A stretch of 64,000 nucleotides of DNA from JAGWBF01 sp965116325 (GCA_965116325.1 OZ220675.1:310001-374000), one strand, 5' to 3'. Shown: positions 8,419 to 17,617, counted from the first letter of the stretch. Program-made: numbers and translations. The notes: generated by a model not told the origin, from the letters alone.

Positions 8419-9537
8419 TTGCAATACGTCCATCATGATGACGTGATTAACCCTCGATCCATAGGAACAAATGTGAGGGGCCTCATTGAAGAATTTCTTA
8501 AGGAACGCCCTCAGCTGCATGTCGGTCTCGCTTGGTGGACTCCAGACGATGAAAATGAGGAGGGTGGAATCCTTAAGCTGTTTGATGGGCAACACAAAGC
8601 CGCTGCCCAAATTCTTCTCGGAGCAACAGAACTCCCTGTGAGGGTGTTTGTAAGTCCGTCCGTTAATGTGTTGATTCAGGCAAATACAAACGCGGGCAGC
8701 ACCCTGAGACAAGTCGCGTTCGACAAAGCAGTTATGCGCCACTTAGGTAGTACGTTATATGGCGATAGGCTAAGACGATACCAAGGCATGCATGAGCTGT
8801 TGGACGATGACTTCTCCTTTAGCGAGCAGGATCTTGTCCTTCACTTCAAGGGTGAACGGCGCCAGATGCAGAGGTTCATTATTGATGCTCAGAGAAACGC
8901 GATCGTAAGGGATGGCGAAAACCGCCTGCTTGAGTTCATCGAGTGGTCTGGAAAGGGAACTGATCGTCCGATGGCTTACTCGACCGTTGATTCAGCATTC
9001 TTCCAATTGTTATGCCAACATCCCTTGAATTCACCAATAGACCAGGGCACCGAGCGAGGGCTCGAACGACAACAAATGACCCGACTGATGAATGCGTTTG
9101 CCGATACCTTCTTTGTGGGGAAGTGGGACTTTGATATCGGCGGCAGACGGCTCGAAAACAAAATCCAAAACGGAGATTTGTTCCCGCCTGAACATCTGCG
9201 TGCGTGGAGAATCTCACGAGAGGAAGTAGCAGTAATCGTTCTTCGTTGGGTAAAGAGGGTGATTGACAACTACTATGCGGTAACCGGGAAGCTAGTTGAA
9301 CCAGAGCGATTGTTGCTTGAAGAGTTTCCAGACTTGCTTTGGGACAACATTGAGCGGTTCTTGAGAAGGCTATCCGAACTTCCGTGCTGGACCAATCCTG
9401 AACTGAGCTCATCGGTGTTCGGGCCTAAACAGAACCAGGACTACTGGAGGTCCGTCTTCGGGACAGGAAAGTCCCCTAGCGGAACCGTCATTCTCCCACG
9501 CGGGATTGATCTACACGAAATGATTTCGCCCGTTTAG
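8419..9537 (+). CDS. DGQHR/ParB-like domain protein, 372 aa; likely the C-terminal part of an HNH fusion
   Basis: The N-terminal 110 residues resemble the ParB/sulfiredoxin fold as found in DGQHR proteins (the DndB-related class): a VINPRSIG strand, then LFDGQHKAAAQILL with D56-G57-Q58-H59, then VRVFV. The rest is helical, without a recognised domain. The only in-frame start near the beginning is a TTG at 8419 with no Shine-Dalgarno. Conserved-looking sequence already begins upstream of it in frame (YFFALVPLQYVHHDD), so translation probably arrives from the HNH frame by a -1 shift or used to do so. The composition is AT-richer than the flanks. A DNA-processing or defence role is inferred. Confidence 0.7.
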   Translation: MQYVHHDDVINPRSIGTNVRGLIEEFLKERPQLHVGLAWWTPDDENEEGGILKLFDGQHKAAAQILLGATELPVRVFVSPSVNVLIQANTNAGSTLRQVAFDKAVMRHLGSTLYGDRLRRYQGMHELLDDDFSFSEQDLVLHFKGERRQMQRFIIDAQRNAIVRDGENRLLEFIEWSGKGTDRPMAYSTVDSAFFQLLCQHPLNSPIDQGTERGLERQQMTRLMNAFADTFFVGKWDFDIGGRRLENKIQNGDLFPPEHLRAWRISREEVAVIVLRWVKRVIDNYYAVTGKLVEPERLLLEEFPDLLWDNIERFLRRLSELPCWTNPELSSSVFGPKQNQDYWRSVFGTGKSPSGTVILPRGIDLHEMISPV

Positions 9538-9648
9538 ATTCCAAGCAAGTGTAAACGTCTTGGCGTCTGGCCGATATACGTGAGCAAGTAGTTCACTAAC
9601 TTCAAGTTCGTAATTCCAGCGATACTCCTACGCCTCCCATTCCCCTGC

Positions 9649-10401
9649 CTACGTCAACGGGGCTACGCTGAAGACGACGCTGAAGGGCCAGCAGTAGATG
9701 ATGACGCTGTTGTATTCGGCTGGGTCCACGTCGGCTGGGATGGGATAGTTCTGGTTCCCGCGGTTGCCTTTTAGCTTGTCCAGCAATATGTACCCGTCAT
9801 CCCTGGCCTCGTGCCGGTCCATGGGGTCGGGATGGCGTGAGAGAAGCACCCGCAGGTCCGGACCGTTGGTGACGCTGAAGTCTTCCAGCCTGAGCAGGTG
9901 GGAGCCCTCGGGCCCTCGATAGATGGTGGCTGTGCCGCTTCCCCGGTGGAAGGCGTCGGCATCCCTGAAATTGCCCGACTTGAGAGCCGTCGCTTGCGAG
10001 TCTGCGTCGTCGCCGGACATCATCGCCGGCATGGCCTCTTCCGCCTCGGAAACGATCTCAGCCATGCCCGACATTACCATCTCCACATCTTCCATGCTCA
10101 TGCCGGCAGGCACCTCTGCCGCAAAGGCAAAGGGGAACTCTTCCTCGACCGTCTTGTTTATGAAGAGAGGCGAGCCAAGGTCATAGCTTATGAAGCCGAA
10201 TAGGACCAGCAGGGGGACACCGATGATCGTTACGGCCACCCGGTGGCGCATCACAAAGGCCCGCAGCACCAAGTGCCATCCCTTCTTGTAGGCGAAGGCG
10301 CCCGCGCCTGCCAGCACAACGACGATGCCCGCGATTATGGGCCACCTGTAGGGAAATAGGTCCGCCGCCAGTCTTTCTATGTCCCCAAAGAACTCAGCCA
10401 T
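9649..10401 (-). CDS. Membrane-anchored DM13-domain protein, 250 aa
   Basis: Two N-terminal membrane segments (WPIIAGIVVVLAGAGAF and a VAVTIIGVPLLVLFGF stretch) precede an acidic, methionine-rich linker and a C-terminal DM13 domain. The domain shows GNFRDADAFHRGSGTATIY, then LLRLEDFSVTNGPDLRVLLS, and ends with VIIYCWPFSVVFSVA, which holds the single conserved cysteine. DM13 domains are proposed electron-transfer modules on the cell surface. An ATG at 10413 also exists, but GGAGG overlaps that codon and is well spaced to the ATG at 10401, so the shorter form is chosen. The gene stands alone and is divergent from the next one. Confidence 0.85.
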   Translation of the reverse strand: MAEFFGDIERLAADLFPYRWPIIAGIVVVLAGAGAFAYKKGWHLVLRAFVMRHRVAVTIIGVPLLVLFGFISYDLGSPLFINKTVEEEFPFAFAAEVPAGMSMEDVEMVMSGMAEIVSEAEEAMPAMMSGDDADSQATALKSGNFRDADAFHRGSGTATIYRGPEGSHLLRLEDFSVTNGPDLRVLLSRHPDPMDRHEARDDGYILLDKLKGNRGNQNYPIPADVDPAEYNSVIIYCWPFSVVFSVAPLT

Positions 10402-10608
10402 TTGAGCCTCCATTTATGTCAAGACGACAGGATTCTTGTCTCACAGTTCCATCGCCAAGTGAATGATAACCCAACGGGCTGGAGTGGTCGATAATTGGGA
10501 CCAATCGTCTACCATCTCCATTTGCGCAAAGCCTAGCGAGGGCTTATTATTGGGCAGGAATATAAACTCTACCCCACTTGCGGATGCCTTAACCAGGAGG
10601 AATCTCGG

Positions 10609-12147
10609 ATGTTCAAGCCCGTTCAGTTCCCGGAGCCCGTGGAGTCGATGGTCCGCTTTGTCGAGGAGACCGATCCTTCGGAGATCATAGAAGCTACCTT
10701 GGAGAAGCTCCGGGGTGGGACGCCGGCTATCGACCTATTGCGAGCGGCCGGCTTGGCGGTGGTGCGCTCCACCGACCTGCCCCCCAACCACCACGGCGGG
10801 CCTGTGCATCCGGTTAGCGGCATCGTTGGTACCTATAACATCTATCGCCGCCTCGACGGCGAGAGCGCTTACGTGCCGATTGTCCAGCACGTCACCCTTT
10901 GCAACAATCACGTGCACTCAGCCCAGATGGGTCCCTACATCATGCCCGAGATGGAGCCGCTGGAGAGTCACGGAGAGAAGATCGGCTCATATCACATGGG
11001 CGAGTCTGCGGAGCTGGGCTTCCGCAGCACAGCCCGGGAAGGCGATGCTATTGGCCTGACCGAGGAGGCCTTCCACAAGAGCCTGGAGGCCAGGTCGCCC
11101 TCCATTGCCCAGCAGTACTACGTGTGGCTCCTGAACAACGTATCCCACGGGCAGGCGCTGGACATCCTCTTGCCCTCGGCTATCTCCCGCAACGCCATGG
11201 ATGACCACTACTTCGTGTACCCGGTGTTCACCTTCCGCACCCTCGACCTAGTCGGCTGGGAGTGGGCACCCTACTTCTTGAGGCCTGTGGTGCGCTTCCT
11301 GGCCCGCCATCCCTACAGCATCGAAGTGGAGAGACCTCTGCCCTTCAGCGCCATGGAAGAGATGGTGGACAAGTACGGACTGGATGACCGGGCGCTGCCC
11401 GTGGTCACCTCCTCCCGGGAGACGGAGATGATTGGCGCTCTGGCAGACCAGATAGGGCGCTCCAACAACTACTACGACACGCCAGGGATGATCGCCCAAG
11501 CCCTGGCCGACGGCATGTCCCTGGAGGGGGCTGGGGAAGCGCTGGCCTTCGGGGGCTCCAAGGCGTTCCTCCGGACCATCTACGGGAACCCCATGGATGC
11601 CCACATCCACACCGGCTCGACCAACAGGCGCTACCTGCTGGGCCAGGAGGATGTGAGCCAGAGAAACAAGGTGCTGGCCTTGATGTCCGGCATAACCGGA
11701 CCTGAGTGCGTGCTCGGAGTGAAGCTGGTGGACGAAGAGGTGGAGAACGCCTCCGACCGCATTCCCAACCCCACTCAGGAAAGCCTGCTTGAGGCCGTAG
11801 CTGAAAGCATAGAATCCCTCCCGGCCTCGGACTGGTCCAACCCCAATTTCAACAGCATGACCGCTCCCAGGGAGATCACCCGCACCATAGGTCTCGCCCG
11901 CCAGTACGCTGAGAAGCGGTACGACCCCCTTGCCTTCTTCAACCGTATGGCTGAACTGGTGTGCCGGGACGACTTCACCGAGCTCCACAGCATCAAGCAC
12001 AACCAAGCCCTGTTCGAGGAGTTCTACGCGACCCGCGAGCCCTACCGGTGGGAGCACCTGGTGGCGGCCGCCAAGTCGGCAGCCATCATATATACGGGCA
12101 GGGAACAGAGCATCTACGATCGGACCAAGGTGCTGCTGAACGTGTAG
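10609..12147 (+). CDS. Uncharacterised 512-aa protein, no recognised domain
   Basis: A clear gene with GC-rich codon usage and AGGAGGA before the ATG, but I do not recognise the family. It appears soluble, with no signal peptide or membrane span. Features that may be functional are a histidine-rich early region (NHHGGPVHPVSG, CNNHVHSAQMG), a central SRNAMDDHYF segment, a GGSKAFLRTIYGNPMDAHIH stretch with further histidines, and a mostly helical C-terminus. The clustered histidines could bind metal, which is inference. It converges on nudC with only 11 bases between the genes. A structure prediction would be the quickest route to a function. Confidence 0.75.
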   Translation: MFKPVQFPEPVESMVRFVEETDPSEIIEATLEKLRGGTPAIDLLRAAGLAVVRSTDLPPNHHGGPVHPVSGIVGTYNIYRRLDGESAYVPIVQHVTLCNNHVHSAQMGPYIMPEMEPLESHGEKIGSYHMGESAELGFRSTAREGDAIGLTEEAFHKSLEARSPSIAQQYYVWLLNNVSHGQALDILLPSAISRNAMDDHYFVYPVFTFRTLDLVGWEWAPYFLRPVVRFLARHPYSIEVERPLPFSAMEEMVDKYGLDDRALPVVTSSRETEMIGALADQIGRSNNYYDTPGMIAQALADGMSLEGAGEALAFGGSKAFLRTIYGNPMDAHIHTGSTNRRYLLGQEDVSQRNKVLALMSGITGPECVLGVKLVDEEVENASDRIPNPTQESLLEAVAESIESLPASDWSNPNFNSMTAPREITRTIGLARQYAEKRYDPLAFFNRMAELVCRDDFTELHSIKHNQALFEEFYATREPYRWEHLVAAAKSAAIIYTGREQSIYDRTKVLLNV

Positions 12148-12158
12148 CCGAAGGTCGG

Positions 12159-13130
12159 CTAGCTGGGATCGATATCCCTGTGCGCCCATGTCTTCAGCAG
12201 GTGGTGGGCGATGGCTATGGGGCCCGGCACGGTAAGCTCGGTGCTCCGACCCTCCAAAGCCAGGAGCACCTCTTCGCGGGAGAACCAACGCACGTCGGCC
12301 ATCTCCTCATCGTCCATGGCGATCTCCTGGCTAGCAGCCTCAGCATGGCACCCGATCATCAGGGATGATGGGAAGGGCCACGGCTGGGACGAGTGGTAAC
12401 GGACGTTTCTGACCCGGATACCGGACTCTTCCATGACCTCCCTGGCCACCGCTTCCTCTACGGACTCGCCCTGGTCCATGAATCCCGCCAACGCCGAGAA
12501 GCGGTTCCCCCGGAAAGCGGCCCTGTTCCGGGACTGGCCGAGCAGGCACCGCTCCCCATCATGGACCACCACGATAACCACCGGGTCAGTGCGGGGGAAA
12601 TGCTCGGAGCCACAGGCCGGGCAACGCCTGACGCCTCCTCCCCGACCCACCTCGGTCTTCTCGCCGCACACAGAGCAGAAGCCGTGACGGCTGTGCCACG
12701 CCACCTGGGACCTGGCTTGGGCAACCATGCCCGCTTCCAAGGCGCTGAGGTTCTCTCCGGCAGTCCGGGCATCTTGGAACTTCCACCCGCCGCTGTCGCA
12801 TAGCTGGCTGGTCACAGCTTCCAGGCCGGAGACATCCACCACGAAATGGGACCTTTCGGCATAGGTGCCCAGAAAGAAGATATTGTCTTGAATTCCCAGC
12901 CGGGTCTTCTCGTCGGAGGTGAGCCACCTCAGCTCGGGGCTCTCCCCATCGGACACGAGAATGTTCAGGTCGGAAACGGGTAGGAAGCGGCTTGCCGGGT
13001 GCTCCTCCTGCTCCTTGACCCACTGCTCATCCCTGCGTTCCCGCTCGCCCCTGTCCAGGGGGTTGCCTGCAAACCTGTGGGTCATCCTTCCGAGCATATC
13101 CTCCGCAGTCCCATCAGCCGACCATTCCAA
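12159..13130 (-). CDS. nudC: NADH pyrophosphatase (Nudix hydrolase), 323 aa
   Basis: Hydrolyses NAD(H) to NMN(H) and AMP, and in some bacteria decaps NAD-RNA. The domain order is that of NudC: an N-terminal NUDIX-like domain, a four-cysteine zinc ribbon (CSVCGEK...CPACGS), and the Nudix box, which runs from GFMDQGESVEEAVAREV into MEESGI. The NudC-specific SQPWPFPSS motif follows, which separates the family from other Nudix enzymes. The frame is open to a GTG at 13151, but GGAGG sits correctly before the TTG at 13130, which gives a more likely start. Cytoplasmic, transcribed singly. Confidence 0.93.
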   Translation of the reverse strand: MEWSADGTAEDMLGRMTHRFAGNPLDRGERERRDEQWVKEQEEHPASRFLPVSDLNILVSDGESPELRWLTSDEKTRLGIQDNIFFLGTYAERSHFVVDVSGLEAVTSQLCDSGGWKFQDARTAGENLSALEAGMVAQARSQVAWHSRHGFCSVCGEKTEVGRGGGVRRCPACGSEHFPRTDPVVIVVVHDGERCLLGQSRNRAAFRGNRFSALAGFMDQGESVEEAVAREVMEESGIRVRNVRYHSSQPWPFPSSLMIGCHAEAASQEIAMDDEEMADVRWFSREEVLLALEGRSTELTVPGPIAIAHHLLKTWAHRDIDPS

Positions 13131-13279
13131 ATTGCCTACCTCCTGCGTCACCGTGGCTGTGAACCCAAGGGTACCCCCTGGGCCCAGTCCATGTTGTAGT
13201 AGCTCCCGGCCCGTGTTAGCCTGTTAGCCGGACCCTTCGTGCCTCAAGGATACCAGACCACCATACATCGGGGCAGTTG

Positions 13280-14314
13280 ATGGAATCTTATACCCTGGGA
13301 ATCGTCGATCAGTCACCTGTCCGCCAGGGAGGGACGGTGCAACAGGCTCTACAGGAGTCGGTGGAGCTTGCCAAGATCGCGGAGAAACTGGGCTACAAGC
13401 GCTACTGGGTCGCTGAGCACCACAACGCCGGTCGATTCGCCGGCACGGCACCGGAAATCCTCATCGGCCAGATCGCAGCCAACACCCAGACCATAAAGGT
13501 CGGCAGCGGCGGGGTGATGCTCCCCCACTACGCAGCTTTCAAGGTCGCTGAGACCTTCAGCATCCTCAACTCCTTCTTCCCAGACCGCATTGAGCTGGGT
13601 CTGGGTCGGGCCCCGGGCAGCGACCAGTCCACGGCGGTGGCCCTGGCCTACCCCAGGATGCCCATAGACCCCCAACACTTTCCCAGGCAGGTGTCCGATG
13701 TGCTGGGATTCTTAACCGGCACCCTGCCTGAGAACCACCCATTTGCCAATGTTCAGAGCCAGCCCGGGCCGGCCCCAGAGTCCATCCCGGATGTCTGGCT
13801 CTTGGGTTCCAGCGACTACAGCGCCCAGCTAGCGGGAGTCATGGGCCTGCCCTTCTCCTTCGCCGAGTTCTTCGGCTTTACCGGAGGCCACGGTCCGCAG
13901 GTTGCCGACCTGTACCGGGAGCGCTTCCGCCCCTCCGAGTACCTGGAGCAACCCAAGGTGAATGTATCTGTCCAGGTCATATGCGCTGAAAACAAGGAGC
14001 GGGCTGAGTTTATAGCTACCAGCAGGAACCTATCCCGTTTGGACTCCCTTCAGGGAGACCGTAAGCCGTTGCCCCCTCCCGAGGAGGCTTCCCAGGTGAA
14101 GCTCCATCGCGTGGAGATAGAGCACCTCGCCAAATACACCCAGCACGTCATCCAGGGCAACCCCGAAGAGGTGAAGCTGGGCATTGTCGATGCGGCCAAG
14201 CGGTACTCCACCACCGACATCAACATCGTTACCAACTGCTATTACTTCGAGGACCGCGTCAGGTCCTACGAGCTGATCGCCGAGGCCTTCGACCTAGTCA
14301 ACTCCAGCAACTAA
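13280..14314 (+). CDS. Luciferase-like (LLM class) flavin-dependent oxidoreductase, MsnO8-type, 344 aa
   Basis: A bacterial-luciferase-like TIM barrel that binds FMN or F420. The N-terminus (LGIVDQSPV) followed by KRYWVAEHHN is the hallmark of the MsnO8/YhbW branch, and the GSGGVMLPHYAAFKVAE and ELGLGRAPGSDQ segments shape the flavin phosphate pocket. Members are monooxygenases or reductases of mostly unknown substrate. The ATG at 13280 is preceded by an in-frame TTG at 13277, and the ATG is preferred. It is the first gene of a four-gene run with a DUF3830 protein, an SDR and an alpha/beta hydrolase, probably one catabolic operon. Confidence 0.87.
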   Translation: MESYTLGIVDQSPVRQGGTVQQALQESVELAKIAEKLGYKRYWVAEHHNAGRFAGTAPEILIGQIAANTQTIKVGSGGVMLPHYAAFKVAETFSILNSFFPDRIELGLGRAPGSDQSTAVALAYPRMPIDPQHFPRQVSDVLGFLTGTLPENHPFANVQSQPGPAPESIPDVWLLGSSDYSAQLAGVMGLPFSFAEFFGFTGGHGPQVADLYRERFRPSEYLEQPKVNVSVQVICAENKERAEFIATSRNLSRLDSLQGDRKPLPPPEEASQVKLHRVEIEHLAKYTQHVIQGNPEEVKLGIVDAAKRYSTTDINIVTNCYYFEDRVRSYELIAEAFDLVNSSN

Positions 14315-14336
14315 ACAGTAAGAATTGGGAGGGTAC

Positions 14337-14768
14337 GTGGCTACAGGCAACACTAGTAGGTTGCAGATACGCACCAAGGACCTGGTTTTCATCGCGGAAT
14401 GGGAAAGCGCGAGGGCTCCCAAATCGTGCGCAGCTGTAAAGGAGCTGCTACCCATCCGCCACTTCATCCAGCAGGCGCGCTGGAGCGGGGAGGCCGGATG
14501 GATACCCATCGACCACCTTGACCTGGACATCCAGTTCGAAAACCACACCATCTATCCATCCCGGGGAGACCTGCTGGTCTACCCGGGGTTCATCAACGTC
14601 AAGGAGATCCTGGTCCCCTACGGCCCCACGGCATTCGGCAGCAAGATGGGCCTCTTGCCCGGCAACCACTTCGCTACCATCATCGAGGGACGAGACCAGT
14701 TGGAGGAGCTGGGCAGGCGGGTCTCCATGGAGGGCGCCCAGGATATAGAGCTGTCGGAAGCAAGCTAG
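14337..14768 (+). CDS. DUF3830 family (cyclophilin-like fold) protein, 143 aa
   Basis: Matches the DUF3830 pattern: an APKSCAAVKELLPI helix, an ARWSGEAGWIPID strand, a DLLVYPGFINVKEILVPYG region and the terminal KMGLLPGNHFATI motif. The family has a cyclophilin-like barrel and usually sits in amino-acid or ring-amide catabolic clusters, but no activity is established. A GTG at 14337 follows GGGAGGG closely. A TTG at 14325 would place the ribosome site inside the gene and is less likely. It lies between the flavoprotein and the SDR. Confidence 0.8.
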   Translation: MATGNTSRLQIRTKDLVFIAEWESARAPKSCAAVKELLPIRHFIQQARWSGEAGWIPIDHLDLDIQFENHTIYPSRGDLLVYPGFINVKEILVPYGPTAFGSKMGLLPGNHFATIIEGRDQLEELGRRVSMEGAQDIELSEAS

Positions 14769-14789
14769 CGCTATCGCAGGAGGTACGCG

Positions 14790-15608
14790 ATGGACTTGGG
14801 ACTGGCAAACAGGCACGCAGTAGTGGCCGGCGCCAGCAAGGGCATCGGCAAGGCCATAGCCATCCAGCTAGCCCAGGAGGGGGCTGACGTGGTGGTGGCA
14901 TCCCGCACTATGGATGAGCTGGAGAAGACTGCCCAGGAGATCCAGGCCGAGACCGGCAGGAGGATTATCCCCTTAGCCTTCGACGCTACCAGTCGAGAGC
15001 AGGTGGATTCCATGATGGCCAAGGCGGCCGATGCCCTGGGAGGTATTCACATCTTGGTCAACAGCGCTTCTTACCCCGGCGGTTCCACCAATGCCACGGG
15101 ACCCATCGACACCGTGGAAGATGAAGCCCTGCTGGCCGACTTCGACGTCAAGTACGTGGGCGCTCTCAGATGTTCCAGGGCGGCCATCCCGTTCATGAAG
15201 GAGCAGGGCTGGGGACGGATTGTCAACATCAGCGGGAACAACGCCCGAATCGCCGGCAACCTCAGCGGTGGGGCACGGAACGTCTCCCTGGTACATATGA
15301 CCAAGACCCTCTCCACCCAGCTTGGCAGGTTCGGCATTACCGTGAACTGCATTCATCCGGGTACCACGCGCACCGAGCGCACCCCCGAAGCGCTGGCTGA
15401 GGAGGCCGCCAAGGCTGGAATCACGGCGGAAGAGGTGGAAGCACGGGACTATGCCCCCGGCGCGCCCCGGGGCAATTCTATCTGCCGGATGGTGGACGCA
15501 TCGGAGGTTGCCTTCCTGGCCGCCTTCCTGGCATCGGACAAGTCCTGGGCCATCACTGGGGAGGTAATCTCCGCCGGCGGCGGCACCGGCAACGCTGTGT
15601 TCTACTAA
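14790..15608 (+). CDS. SDR-family protein lacking the catalytic Tyr-Lys pair, 272 aa
   Basis: An NAD(P)-binding Rossmann SDR with AGASKGIG near residue 10 and a VNSAS strand in place of NNAG. In the active-site helix the family's YxxxK is absent: the aligned stretch SGGARNVSLVHMTK has Gly where Tyr and Asn where Lys would stand, although the upstream serine (VNISGNN) remains. It may bind a nucleotide without classical dehydrogenase chemistry, or use other residues. AGGAGGT precedes the ATG. It sits in the flavoprotein/DUF3830/hydrolase operon, with 21 bases to the gene before. Confidence 0.85.
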   Translation: MDLGLANRHAVVAGASKGIGKAIAIQLAQEGADVVVASRTMDELEKTAQEIQAETGRRIIPLAFDATSREQVDSMMAKAADALGGIHILVNSASYPGGSTNATGPIDTVEDEALLADFDVKYVGALRCSRAAIPFMKEQGWGRIVNISGNNARIAGNLSGGARNVSLVHMTKTLSTQLGRFGITVNCIHPGTTRTERTPEALAEEAAKAGITAEEVEARDYAPGAPRGNSICRMVDASEVAFLAAFLASDKSWAITGEVISAGGGTGNAVFY

Positions 15609-15668
15609 GGCATATAGGCGGCCCAGCCTGCATCCATCGAGCGAAATGAAATATCTGAAAGGAGCACC

Positions 15669-16520
15669 ATGACCGACACCGCTGCGCCCCAGGTAGTACC
15701 TACTCCGGCGGTCCAAGAATATGCCAAGACCTGCCTCGAGGGTGCCCAGGCTGCCCGGGAGAGCTTAAGGGTGGAGTTGGACATCGCCTTCGGCAGCGAT
15801 GAGCGCCAGAAGCTGGACATTTACATGCCCGTGGAAGACGCGGCCAGCCCAATGCCCGTACTCATATTCCTGCATGGAGGCGGCTGGAGGCAGGGCAGCA
15901 AGGACTGGATGGGCTTCATGGCCCCTTCGGTGACATGTCTGCCGGCCATCTTCGTGTCGGTGGGTTACCGGCTGGCCCCCCAGACCAAGTACCCCGGCGC
16001 CGAGGATGACTGCAGGGCGGGTTTGGCGTGGGTGTACAACAACATCTCCCGTTACGGGGGCGACCCCGACCGAATATTTGTGGGCGGCCATTCGGCCGGC
16101 GGACACCTGGCAGCCATGCTGGCCCTGTGTCCCGACAGGCTGGAGAGCTTCGGACTGCCATCCGATACGGTGAAGGGCTGCTTCGCCATGGCCGGCGTGT
16201 TCGACCTGGGAACGTCCAGGCCGGACTATGTGGAGAACTTCCTCCAGAACGTGGATGCTGAGACCATCGAGAAGGCCAGTCCCCTGAGGCAGGTGGCCGG
16301 CAACAAGGTTCCCTTCCACATATCCATCGGCGAGCATGATAATCCGCACCTCATCCCCCATGCCAGCCAGCTTACCGATGCCCTGCGAGCCGAAGGCAGC
16401 CCGGTGGAGTTTATGCGTTTCGATGGCTGCGACCATCTGGCGATGAATCTGAAGGCGGGCGAAGTGGACGGCCAATGGGCAACGACCATCCGCCAATGGA
16501 TGCAGTCTCCCCCGGTGTAG
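15669..16520 (+). CDS. Alpha/beta hydrolase, HSL/kynurenine-formamidase-like esterase, 283 aa
   Basis: The oxyanion-hole motif HGGGW (in LIFLHGGGWRQGS), the nucleophile elbow GHSAGGH, an acid in SIGEHDNPH and a histidine in GCDHLAMN complete a serine-hydrolase triad of the BD-FAE/kynurenine formamidase branch. It probably hydrolyses a small ester or arylformamide in the cytoplasm. AAGGAG is well placed before the ATG. It is the last gene of the four-gene operon that begins at 13280, 60 bases after the SDR-like gene. Confidence 0.87.
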   Translation: MTDTAAPQVVPTPAVQEYAKTCLEGAQAARESLRVELDIAFGSDERQKLDIYMPVEDAASPMPVLIFLHGGGWRQGSKDWMGFMAPSVTCLPAIFVSVGYRLAPQTKYPGAEDDCRAGLAWVYNNISRYGGDPDRIFVGGHSAGGHLAAMLALCPDRLESFGLPSDTVKGCFAMAGVFDLGTSRPDYVENFLQNVDAETIEKASPLRQVAGNKVPFHISIGEHDNPHLIPHASQLTDALRAEGSPVEFMRFDGCDHLAMNLKAGEVDGQWATTIRQWMQSPPV

Positions 16521-16727
16521 CCTGTCCTCGCCGGGAAGGCCCATAATCTTAAGAAGCTACCGGTCTACCCCTTATTGTTCAGTGGGATGCCACAATGCGA
16601 CGTACTCCAGGGGATGACTACCAGACTCCGTTGGGCCAAGATGTGGCGGGGGTAGTGGTGTTCGTACTGATCATCAGGATACCGGCCTTCGCCCGATACT
16701 GCGGGCCGGTATGGTAGGACGGTAGTG

Positions 16728-17255
16728 ATGAACCGACTATGGACAGCGATGGCGCTGGCCTCCACGGTCTTGGCTCTAGCATGTGGCCAGGCTAGCACAC
16801 CAACCCCTGAGCCGCTGGAGCCGACTCAGAAGATTGCTCAAACGATCCCACCTACCATGACGCCGTTCCCGGGCACTTTGGACCCAGACAACCGGGCAGC
16901 AGATCTTGAGGATTTGCGGACTCTCCACGCCGAGATCCCCCCGGTTCTTGGAGAACTTCTTTCCCTAGCCCAAACGTGCCCGCCAGAGTGGGCCGAAGAC
17001 TTTCCATCTCTTGACCCGAGAGGCACAACAGGCACCGAGATCGCAGAGTGGGTGGCGCGGGCTGGCAGGGTTCTTGAGGATGACCCGGACGCGGTAGACG
17101 CAACGGAACTATTAGTGCTGGTGGTGGAGGGCGGGACAATTACGAGCATCCTGCAGAATCTTAAGTCCATCCTGCAGAACTGCGACCGGGAAACCGAGGA
17201 TGTGCCGACACTACCGCTTCCGGAATTCGCACAAAACTCGCTCCCCAAGGGCTAG
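16728..17255 (+). CDS. Small secreted lipoprotein of unknown function, 175 aa
   Basis: An N-terminal basic residue, a hydrophobic run and the lipobox LALAC (cysteine near residue 19) mark a lipoprotein signal, followed by a Thr/Pro/Glu-rich linker (STPTPEPLEPT). The mature part is acidic and helical, with two conserved-looking cysteines (AQTCPPEW and LQNCDRE) that could form a disulphide. No domain is recognised. The ATG at 16728 is preferred over the adjacent GTG at 16725. It stands alone. Confidence 0.7.
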   Translation: MNRLWTAMALASTVLALACGQASTPTPEPLEPTQKIAQTIPPTMTPFPGTLDPDNRAADLEDLRTLHAEIPPVLGELLSLAQTCPPEWAEDFPSLDPRGTTGTEIAEWVARAGRVLEDDPDAVDATELLVLVVEGGTITSILQNLKSILQNCDRETEDVPTLPLPEFAQNSLPKG

Positions 17256-17617
17256 CCCCGCCGGCACAGACCATGAGATAAGCAAGGCGGGCCCGTCCCT
17301 CAATTCAGTGCCACTGGCTTCCTTTTACGTCCTCGGGCCCCTTACTAGCCTGGGTGTGTACCTTGCTGGCCGGGAAGGTACACTCCGCGTCAACTTGTAT
17401 GGGAATCACCCCTGTAGCTGACGAAGACTAATGGATTTGTGACTCTTCACAACAGGCTTCTGGGGGACCATTCTGACGCGGGTAGTCCCTCTCGATTTGT
17501 GTTCAGGGTTGCCAAGCGTGGTGGATTATCGGCGCCGGGTCAACGGTTCCGTTTGGTTATAGTGTCTGGCGTATCCAGGTTCAGGTGTGGAAAATCCCAA
17601 AGGCAAACGGCATCAGT
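17256..17617. other. 362-base gap between convergent genes; nothing recognised
   Basis: No reading frame here looks like a gene. No RNA gene or repeat is visible, and no strong terminator hairpin was found by eye. The composition is slightly more AT-rich than in the flanking genes. Confidence 0.4.

Noticed and set aside
11248..12288. 346-codon minus-strand frame opposite the 512-aa unknown gene
   Set aside because: It is antisense to a better-supported gene with a strong ribosome site, and it lacks any motif.
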